In this document: positions 57,630 through 64,000 of the stretch, in pieces
Layout of the letters: each line of letters starts with the position of its first letter
How positions within the stretch are numbered: position 1 is the first letter of the stretch
Assembly: GCF_036014215.1 (NCBI RefSeq)
Contig: NZ_CP107921.1
Location: 6,693,501-6,757,500, forward strand
Source: Streptomyces sp. NBC_00440
Lineage (GTDB): Bacteria > Actinomycetota > Actinomycetes > Streptomycetales > Streptomycetaceae
Length of the DNA: 64,000 nt
Direction: 5' to 3'
Program-made: the position numbers and the translations under genes
The notes under the pieces: generated by a model
Database searches by the model: none
What the model was told of the DNA's origin: nothing
The model's input: only the letters and a program-made list of their open reading frames with translations

Positions 57630-57980
57630 TCAGGGCTGCCGGTCGCTCTGGCCGCAGATCCAGGACAGCGCGTCGTACAGCCCGCGCGCATGGTCGTCCG
57701 GGACCCCGCGCTGGACGGCGTCCTCCAGCTGTACGGTCACCGCGTCCACCTCGGCGGTCAGCCGCCCGAGATCCGGCGCGCCGCCCGTGATGCCGGTGGC
57801 CGGCGCGGCGTCCGCCCGGCCCAGGGCCCACAGATACCCGGTCAGTACACCGAGCGAGAGCTGATTCCGCGCTTCGGGAGCCGAGGCCGCTTCCACCTTC
57901 CGGTACGCCGCCTCCACGTCGGCGCGGTACCTCGTACCCACGCGTTCGTCGTCGAATGGTTCTCTCTCCGGGGTGCTCAT
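57630..57980 (-). CDS. Small hypothetical protein, 116 aa
   Basis: Soluble acidic protein of 116 aa, beginning MSTPEREPFDDERVGTRY and largely helical (ADVEAAYRKVEAASAPEAR, then LTAEVDAVTVQLEDAVQ). No known family is recognised and there is no signal or membrane segment. It lies 91 bases downstream of the peptide synthetase on the same strand and may share its transcript. Coding bias and the clean start support it as a gene. Confidence 0.6.
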   Translation of the reverse strand: MSTPEREPFDDERVGTRYRADVEAAYRKVEAASAPEARNQLSLGVLTGYLWALGRADAAPATGITGGAPDLGRLTAEVDAVTVQLEDAVQRGVPDDHARGLYDALSWICGQSDRQP

Positions 57981-58071
57981 ACCTGTGAGTGTGTCCGATT
58001 CCTTCGTGGTGATGTCTCCGCGGTAGTTCCGCCGGGACGATTTCCCGCGCCCCGCCGCGTCCTGCGTCCGG

Positions 58072-61000
58072 TCAGACGGAGGACGCGGTGGCGGCGTCGA
58101 GATGGCGGTTGAGAGACCGCCCGATGTGCGCGAGCGGCGCCGCCTGGGTCATGGCGTGATGGGTGCACGCGATGTCGTGCGACTCGATCCGGCCGGTCAC
58201 CCAGGGGCGCCACGCCTCCCCGGTGAGGGCCTGCGCCGACTTTCCCTGGGTGGCGTGGAAGTACAGCAGATCCCCTTCGAACACGCCCTCGACGAAAGTC
58301 GGCTGGAGCCGGACCGAGTTGGTCAGGACCGAGGTCATCGCCGCCACATGGTGCTCGGCGAGCCCATGGCGCTCGGTGAGCGGGGCGGGGCGCCCGTTCC
58401 CGCCGTCGCTGCTGAGGATCGCGGCGACATCCGTGGCGGTCAGCGCCGACAGACCGGGGCCCCGCGGGGTGTGCCCGGCCGCTTCCAGCAGCAGGGCCAG
58501 GGCCGCGTGGTCGTCGGGCAGCGACCTGAGCCGGCTGCGCGGGTCGATGGGCCGGGAGTCCAGCATGGCCAGCAGGGCGACCTCTTCGCCCCGGTCCTGG
58601 AGCCGTACCGCGATGGCGTGCGACAGCGCGCCGCCCAGGGACCAGCCCAGCAGGTGGTAGGGGCCGGACGGCTGTACGGAGCGGATGTGCGCCACATAGT
58701 CGGCGACCATCTCCTCGAAGGTCGCCGGCAGCCCGCCCGGCCCGGAGAGCCCCCGCGCCTGCAGCCCGTACACCGGGAGATCGGCCGCGAGATGGCGCGG
58801 CATTCCCGCGTAGCACCAGCTCAGACCACCCGCCGGGTGGACGCAGAACAGCGGCGGCCGGGAACCGTCGGTGCGCAGCGGCAGCAGCATCGCGAAGGGG
58901 TCCTGGGCCCCGCCGCTGTCGAGCAGCCGGGCAAGTCCGGCCACCGTCGGCGCCTCGAAGACCGCGCCGATGGAGAGGGCGGCGCCCAGCGAGGAGCGGA
59001 TACGGCCGATGAGCCGGGCGGCCAGCAGCGAGTACCCGCCCAGGGCGAAGAAGTCGTCGTCGATGCTGACGTCGCCGACGCCCAGCACCTCGGCGAAGAG
59101 CGCGCAGAGCGTCCTCTCCTGTGCGCTGCGGGCGGGCCTCCCGGACGGTTCGGCCGCCGCCTCGGGCGCCGGCAGCGCGGCCCGGTCCAGCTTGCCGTGC
59201 GGCGTGAGCGGCAGCGTGCCGAGCAGCAGGTACGAGGCGGGGACCATATAGCCCGGCAGCCGCTCCGTGGCCCAGGCCCGCAGTGCGGCGGTGGACAGGG
59301 CGCCGTCGGCCGCGGTCCTCGGCGCCGGGACCGCCGGCGGCGCCTGCAGGCCGGCCGGCACCACGTACGCGGCCAGGACCGGTTCGCCCTGCGGAGACCG
59401 GCGTACCGCGACCGCCGCGCGAGCCACCCCGGGGTGGCGGGCGAGCACCGCCTCGATCTCACCCGGCTCGATCCGCAGCCCCCGGAGCGTGAGCTGGTCG
59501 TCGGTGCGCCCGAGGTACTCCAGCGCGCCCCGGCCGGTCCACCGCACAAGATCGCCGGTGCGGTACATACGGCTGCCCGGTGCACCGAACGGATCAGCGA
59601 GGAAGCGTTCGGCCGTCAGCTCGGGCCGGTTGAGGTAGCCGCGCGCCACCTGCGCACCGGCCAGGTGCAGTTCGCCGGGCACCCCGGGCGGCACCGGGTT
59701 CAGGGCCTGGTCCAGGACATAGGCGCGGACGTTGTGACCGGGCCGTCCGATGACCGGCAGATCACCCTCCGCGTCCAGCCGGCAGTACACGGCGTCGACC
59801 GTGCACTCGGTCGGGCCGTAGTAGTTGTACGCGACCGTGTCCCGGCACTCCCGCAGCGTGTGCCACAGCGCCTCGTCCAGCGGCTCCCCGCCGACCATCA
59901 GCAGCCGCGGGCGGTGCCGGGCGCCGGTGAGCAGCCCGGCGGCGATGAGCTGGTGGAGATAGGAGGGCGTGACATCCAGGAAGTCGATCCCGTGCCGGTC
60001 GACATAGCGGGCCAGCGCCGCCGGGTCGAGCCGTACGGCGTCGTCGATCAGATGGAGCTCCTGGCCCGCCGCCAGGAAGAGCGGACCCTCCCACGCGGTG
60101 TCGAAGGTGAACGTCGCGGTCAGCGCGGACCGCAGCGGCCGGCCCGCCGCCGCGACCGCCGGTGCGATCAGCTCGCTGTGGTGGTCGGCGCAGAGATTGC
60201 TGAGCGAGCGGTGCTCGACGACCACGCCCTTCGGCGCTCCGGTGGACCCCGATGTGTAGCTGACGTACGCCGGGTGGTGCGGCAGCAGCCGGGCCCGGCG
60301 GTCGCTGTCGCAGGGGTCGGTGCCGGGCACGGCCGCCAGTTCGCGGACGGTACCGGGGGCGTCGACCAGCAGCGCGGGCACGGTGGCGGGCAGCCCGGGG
60401 GCGGCAGCGGCGGTGGTGACGACACAGAGCGGGGCAGCGTCGGTGAGCAGATACCGGATGCGCTCGGCGGGGTGCTCCGGATCCACCGGTACACACGCCG
60501 CGCCGGACTTGAGCACGGCGAGCAGCGCGACCGGGTAGTCGGCGGTGCGCGGCAGCGCCAGCGCGACGAAGGTCTCGGGACCGGCACCGCGCGAGATCAG
60601 CAGCCGGGCCAGCCGGTTGGCCCGCGCGTTCAGTTCGCCGTACGTGAGGACGCTCGCGCCGCACACCAGCGCGGTCGCCTCCGGGGTCCGGTGGGCCTGG
60701 GCCTCGAACAGCTCGGTCAGTGTGGCGGTGGGTACCGGGCGCCCGGTGTCGTTCCAGCCGCTCACCACCCGGTGCCGCTCGTCGGATGTCAGCAGCCCGA
60801 TCTCCGCCACGGGCCGGTCGGGACCCGCCGTGGCCAGCGTGTCGAGCAGGGCCAGGAACCGCCGGTGGTGTCCGGCCGTGACCTCCGCGCTGTACAGGCC
60901 GGGGTCCGCGTTGAAGTCGATCCGCAGTGAACCGTCCGCCGGGCGGTCGTACACGTTCACACCGAGCCCGGTCACCGGGCCGTTGGAGAGGTTGTGCAGG

Positions 61001-62112
61001 ACGGCGGGGTGCCGGCCGAACGACAGCTGCGGGTCGTATCCCATGATGTTGATGCCCCAGTCGCCGAGATACCCGCCGGTGGGGATACCGCCGAGGTCCT
61101 TGACGAGATACGGCGCCGGGTAGCGCTGGTGGCGCAGCAGCTCGCGTGCCTGCCGCGCGGTATGGCGTACCAGCTCGGACACCGTGGAGCCGGGCTCCGG
61201 ACGTACCGACAGCGGAAGCACGTTGGCCAGCATCACCGGGACCGTGCGGGCCACTGCTCCGGTGCGGCCGGTCACCGTGAGATCGAGTGACACCTCGTCC
61301 CGCCCGCTCAGCCGGTGCACGTACAGCGCGAGCGCCGCCATCGCGACCGACGGCAGGCTCGTCCTGGCCTGCCGGGCCAGGGCCCGCAGTCCGGCGGCGG
61401 CCGGGGCGCCGACCGGGCCGCTCTCCCGTACGAAGCGGTGCGGGACCGACTTCAGCCGGCCCGCCGCGTCGGGCGCCGCCGGGTGGTCGGCGAGCTGCGC
61501 CGCCCAGTACTCCCGGTCCTCGGCGAACCGCTCCGACGCGTGGTACGCGGCCTCGTCGGCCAGCAGTTCCTCCAGCGTCCCCCAGGCCGGGTCCGGGCGG
61601 AACCGGCCGGACTCCAGCGCGGAGTAGAGCTCGGCCACCCGCTGGATGAAGAGCGAGAAGCCGTAACCGTCGAGCGCGATGTGGTGCACGCTGATGTAGA
61701 GCAGGAAGCAGTCATCGGCTGTCCTGAGCACCGCGAAGGTGAAGAGCGGCGGACGCCCGAGGTCCAGCGGGCACCGCATGTCGTCCCACATCCAGGTGTG
61801 CGCGGCGGCCCACGGGTCGTCCGCGCCGCGCAGGTCCACCAGCGGCAGCGACCACCGGGGTGCCGGCCCGACGCGCTGCCAGGTGCGGCCCTCGCCGTCG
61901 GTCTCGAACCCGGCCCGCAGCGCCTGCGTCTCGCCGACGGCCTCGCGCAGGGACTCCTCCAGCAGCTCCAGGTCGAGCGGGCCCCGGATCTCGACGAACT
62001 CGGCCGCGCGGTAGTTGGGGTTCTCCGCGTCCAGCTCCTGGGAGAACCACATCCCCGTCTGTGCGGCGGTCAGCGGCAAGCGACCGTTCCGGTTGCCGGA
62101 CTTCCTGTTCAT
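58072..62112 (-). CDS. Single-module nonribosomal peptide synthetase (C-A-T-TE, EntF-like)
   Basis: Stand-alone synthetase of 1346 aa with one complete module. The condensation domain (residues 12-440) has an intact HHIALDG at 143-149. The adenylation domain (about 455-960) shows LTYGELNARANRLAR, YTSGSTGAPKGV, NYYGPTECTVD and TPHGKLDR. The carrier Ser1028 is in LGGYS. The thioesterase has Ser1158 in GWSLGG and a C-terminal THHAM His. Aligned by eye to PheA, the specificity residues read D-T-E-D-M-G-Y-V-D-K; the acidic positions suggest a basic amino acid. AGGAG lies about ten bases before the ATG. No MbtH, carrier-loading or tailoring gene is adjacent, so its partner substrate must come from elsewhere. 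Confidence 0.92.
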   Translation of the reverse strand: MNRKSGNRNGRLPLTAAQTGMWFSQELDAENPNYRAAEFVEIRGPLDLELLEESLREAVGETQALRAGFETDGEGRTWQRVGPAPRWSLPLVDLRGADDPWAAAHTWMWDDMRCPLDLGRPPLFTFAVLRTADDCFLLYISVHHIALDGYGFSLFIQRVAELYSALESGRFRPDPAWGTLEELLADEAAYHASERFAEDREYWAAQLADHPAAPDAAGRLKSVPHRFVRESGPVGAPAAAGLRALARQARTSLPSVAMAALALYVHRLSGRDEVSLDLTVTGRTGAVARTVPVMLANVLPLSVRPEPGSTVSELVRHTARQARELLRHQRYPAPYLVKDLGGIPTGGYLGDWGINIMGYDPQLSFGRHPAVLHNLSNGPVTGLGVNVYDRPADGSLRIDFNADPGLYSAEVTAGHHRRFLALLDTLATAGPDRPVAEIGLLTSDERHRVVSGWNDTGRPVPTATLTELFEAQAHRTPEATALVCGASVLTYGELNARANRLARLLISRGAGPETFVALALPRTADYPVALLAVLKSGAACVPVDPEHPAERIRYLLTDAAPLCVVTTAAAAPGLPATVPALLVDAPGTVRELAAVPGTDPCDSDRRARLLPHHPAYVSYTSGSTGAPKGVVVEHRSLSNLCADHHSELIAPAVAAAGRPLRSALTATFTFDTAWEGPLFLAAGQELHLIDDAVRLDPAALARYVDRHGIDFLDVTPSYLHQLIAAGLLTGARHRPRLLMVGGEPLDEALWHTLRECRDTVAYNYYGPTECTVDAVYCRLDAEGDLPVIGRPGHNVRAYVLDQALNPVPPGVPGELHLAGAQVARGYLNRPELTAERFLADPFGAPGSRMYRTGDLVRWTGRGALEYLGRTDDQLTLRGLRIEPGEIEAVLARHPGVARAAVAVRRSPQGEPVLAAYVVPAGLQAPPAVPAPRTAADGALSTAALRAWATERLPGYMVPASYLLLGTLPLTPHGKLDRAALPAPEAAAEPSGRPARSAQERTLCALFAEVLGVGDVSIDDDFFALGGYSLLAARLIGRIRSSLGAALSIGAVFEAPTVAGLARLLDSGGAQDPFAMLLPLRTDGSRPPLFCVHPAGGLSWCYAGMPRHLAADLPVYGLQARGLSGPGGLPATFEEMVADYVAHIRSVQPSGPYHLLGWSLGGALSHAIAVRLQDRGEEVALLAMLDSRPIDPRSRLRSLPDDHAALALLLEAAGHTPRGPGLSALTATDVAAILSSDGGNGRPAPLTERHGLAEHHVAAMTSVLTNSVRLQPTFVEGVFEGDLLYFHATQGKSAQALTGEAWRPWVTGRIESHDIACTHHAMTQAAPLAHIGRSLNRHLDAATASSV

Positions 62113-62360
62113 GCGTGCCGTCTCCTGACGCAGGTGCTTGGTCTAAGGGCCATCAGGGCCAACGAGCGTCACCGGACAGGTGTATTGGTCCGGGGCGAAA
62201 CTCTTTGGACCGGCGTTCCCGGACGGGCCGCGCTCCGAGTGGCCTGTTCCGTACCAAGACTTGGCCTGCGCTTTACGAGATTCTCTGCAACCGCTGCGCA
62301 CGGACTATTGTCTCTACGGGTGTTGTATCCGGCGGGAAGTAGTGTGAGCGGAGCATGAGC

Positions 62361-63344
62361 ATGGGGCGGGTCAAGGGCAGCATAGGGATCGCACTGCTGG
62401 TCAGCGCGGTACTGGCCGGCACGAGTGCCTGTGGGGGAAATGCCTCGGCGTCCGCCTCGGGCGACTCGGCCAACGGGGGGTCGCCCAAGGCGTCGGCCGC
62501 CGCACATCCGTCACCGACGCACCCCGCGGGTCCGCCGATGCTGCTGGAAACGATAGCCCCGAAGACCGGTACGACCGTGGGGGTCGCGATGCCGATCTCG
62601 GTGGTCTTCACCAACCCGGTCGCCACCTCGGCCCGCGACAAGGTCGAGAAGCACCTCAAGGTCTCCACGTCCGCGCCGGTCACCGGCGCCTGGCACTGGT
62701 TCAGCAGCACCCGCGCCGACTGGCGGCCCGAGAAGTACTGGCAGCCCGGCACCAAGGTGACGCTGAACGCGGACCTGAAGGACGTGAGCAACGGCAACGG
62801 CCGTTACGGGACGCACAACTACCAGCACAAGTTCACCATCGGTGATGACGTCGAGGCCACCGCGTCGGTGCCCGGCCACTCGATGAAGGTGACGCGCAAC
62901 GGCAAGCCGGTCCGCACCCTTCCGATCGACGCGGGCAGCCCCAGCTTCCCCTCCTGGGACGGCACGATGGCCGTGATGGACAAGGCGAAGGAGGTCCACA
63001 TGACCTCGTGCAGCGTCGGCATCAGCTGCACCAAGGGCAGCCCCGACTTCTACGACCTGACCCTGCCGTGGGACGTGCACCTCACCAACTCCGGTACCTA
63101 CATCCACTACTCGACCGGCGACCCCTACCCGGGCCACAGCTACGGCTCGCACGGCTGTGTGCACCTCTCGATGGCGGACGCCAAGTGGTTCTACGACTTC
63201 GTCAAGCAGGGCGACCCGATCACCATCACCGGCTCCCCGCGCGGCAAGGCGGCCGGTGACAACGGTTACGCCGACTTCAACCTCTCCTGGCAGGAGTGGC
63301 TGAAGGACAGCGCCACCGGTCAGCAGACGACGACCACCGGCTGA
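62361..63344 (+). CDS. L,D-transpeptidase (YkuD) lipoprotein with Ig-like domain
   Basis: Cell-wall enzyme of 327 aa that makes 3-3 peptidoglycan cross-links. A signal peptide ends in a lipobox (LAGTSAC), so it is membrane-anchored outside the cell; a 30-residue Ser/Ala/Pro linker follows. Residues about 60-160 form the Ig-like domain of actinobacterial Ldt proteins (TIAPKTGTTVGVAMPISVVF). The YkuD domain ends with HSYGSHGCVHLSMADAKW, containing the catalytic His and Cys. ATG 62361 is preferred for GGAG seven bases upstream; ATG 62355 is two codons earlier. It ends 51 bases before a perfect terminator stem. Confidence 0.93.
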   Translation: MGRVKGSIGIALLVSAVLAGTSACGGNASASASGDSANGGSPKASAAAHPSPTHPAGPPMLLETIAPKTGTTVGVAMPISVVFTNPVATSARDKVEKHLKVSTSAPVTGAWHWFSSTRADWRPEKYWQPGTKVTLNADLKDVSNGNGRYGTHNYQHKFTIGDDVEATASVPGHSMKVTRNGKPVRTLPIDAGSPSFPSWDGTMAVMDKAKEVHMTSCSVGISCTKGSPDFYDLTLPWDVHLTNSGTYIHYSTGDPYPGHSYGSHGCVHLSMADAKWFYDFVKQGDPITITGSPRGKAAGDNGYADFNLSWQEWLKDSATGQQTTTTG

Positions 63345-63394
63345 CCCACCGCACCGCACCGGCCCGACGCACGCGCCAGGCCGACCCGCGTTTC

Positions 63395-63422
63395 CCGGCC
63401 CGCAGTTCTCGCTGCGGGCCGG
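63395..63422 (+). terminator. Stem-loop terminator after the L,D-transpeptidase gene
   Basis: CCGGCCCGCAG (63395-63405), loop TTCTCG, CTGCGGGCCGG (63412-63422) form a perfect 11-bp stem, 51 bases after the stop codon, followed by a short T-containing stretch. The next gene on the strand starts 78 bases later. Confidence 0.8.
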
Positions 63423-63499
63423 TTCGCGTGTCAGGGTGAGCTGCTGAGCGGCCCCGGGACGGGACCGGTGCCGGGTGTGAGCGGAGGAGCGGCGCGCTG

Positions 63500-64000
63500 A
63501 TGAACGAAGAGACGGCGGCGTCCGGGGCAGGACGCGGCGGGCTCCCGCTGCCAGGGGTGCGGATGCGGGCCCGGGATCCCGGCGAGCCGCACCGTGCCTC
63601 CACCCCGCTGGAGCTCTTCTTCGACCTGTGCTTCGTCGTCGCGGTGTCGCAGGCGGGCAGCCATCTGGTGCACGCGCTGGCCGATGGCCACCCGGCGCAC
63701 GGGATCACCGGCTATCTGGTCGTGTTCTTCGCGATCTGGTGGGCCTGGGTCAACTTCTCCTGGTTCGCGTCCGCGTACGACACCGACGACGCGCTCTACC
63801 GGGTCGCCACCCTGGTCCAGATCGCCGGGGTGCTCGTCCTCGCCGCCGGGGTCCCGCGCGCCTTCGACCACGCCGACTACGGGGTCGCGATCGTCGGCTA
63901 TCTGATCATGCGCGTCGTGCTGACGCTCCAGTGGCTCCGGGCGGCGCGCGGCGAGACGGGCGCCGCCAGGACCACGGCCCTGCGGTACGCGGCCGGGCTC
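63500..64000 (+). CDS. ltrA: Low temperature requirement protein A (LtrA) family, 5' part
   Basis: N-terminal 167 residues of an LtrA-family membrane protein; the gene runs past the right edge. HRASTPLELFFDLCFVVAVSQ is the family signature opening, followed by at least three hydrophobic helices (YLVVFFAIWWAWVNFSWF, ATLVQIAGVLVLAAGV, AIVGYLIMRVVLTLQWL). The physiological role is poorly known; the name comes from Listeria cold growth. ATG 63500 has GGAGGAG about ten bases upstream. Confidence 0.88.
   Translation, partial: MNEETAASGAGRGGLPLPGVRMRARDPGEPHRASTPLELFFDLCFVVAVSQAGSHLVHALADGHPAHGITGYLVVFFAIWWAWVNFSWFASAYDTDDALYRVATLVQIAGVLVLAAGVPRAFDHADYGVAIVGYLIMRVVLTLQWLRAARGETGAARTTALRYAAGL

Noticed and set aside
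58102..60930. Long plus-strand frame opposite the peptide synthetase
   Set aside because: Antisense shadow of an intact NRPS with all core motifs in the minus frame.

Overview
The window is about 64 kb of very GC-rich DNA with dense, strongly codon-biased genes on both strands. The gene families (DUF1707/FHA protein, SAV2148-type HEPN protein, TreX/TreY/TreZ set, actinobacterial cysteine leader peptide, DmdR/IdeR iron box) point to a Streptomyces-type actinomycete chromosome. No rRNA, tRNA, CRISPR array, intact mobile element or replication origin was seen. Both ends are cut inside genes: a sugar ABC permease on the left and an LtrA-family membrane protein on the right.

Layout. 1-6.0 kb: a sugar or amino-sugar utilisation locus (permease, Tat lipoprotein, Gfo/Idh/MocA oxidoreductase, divergent DeoR repressor, SIS isomerase, class II aldolase). 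6.1-9.8 kb: a 15-bp tandem repeat, a large protein of unknown function, a VOC remnant, a P-loop kinase and an M24 peptidase. 9.8-20.6 kb: trehalose/glycogen enzymes treZ, treY and glgX on the minus strand, interrupted by a GH1-GH29 glycosidase pair, a GNAT and an FHA protein. 20.8-33.6 kb: accessory genes (HEPN protein, DEDDh exonuclease, VOC protein, APH-like kinase, OleD-like macrolide glycosyltransferase, DUF1697, ABC ATPase, PanE-like reductase, secreted beta-helix protein, AraC regulator, MDR oxidoreductase), with scars of an integrase and a small DNA-binding protein. 34.0-43.6 kb: one long minus-strand sulfur operon, starting with a 27-aa cysteine leader peptide and running sulfite reductase, zinc-ribbon protein, cysH, cysC, cysD, cysN, sulfonate-type ABC transporter, sirohydrochlorin chelatase. 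43.7-48.3 kb: a GNAT, an iron-box-controlled penicillin acylase fused to an AlcB-type acetyltransferase, and a GAF/winged-helix regulator. 48.6-53.7 kb: an AidB-like flavoprotein, a BrkB membrane protein, and a LysR/hydrolase pair with an intergenic LysR box. 53.7-64 kb: a lipoprotein, two decayed regulator fragments, an AfsR/LuxR-type ATPase regulator, a stand-alone C-A-T-TE peptide synthetase, an L,D-transpeptidase lipoprotein and ltrA.

The best-connected system is sulfur assimilation. The ABC transporter can bring in sulfonates, CysD/N/C/H and the siroheme reductase take sulfate to sulfide, and the chelatase supplies the siroheme iron step. The whole operon sits behind a cysteine-sensing leader ORF. 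The most unusual items are the iron-box acylase-acetyltransferase fusion, the orphan EntF-like synthetase with an acidic (basic-substrate) pocket, a set of apparently leaderless genes, and several small decayed gene fragments.
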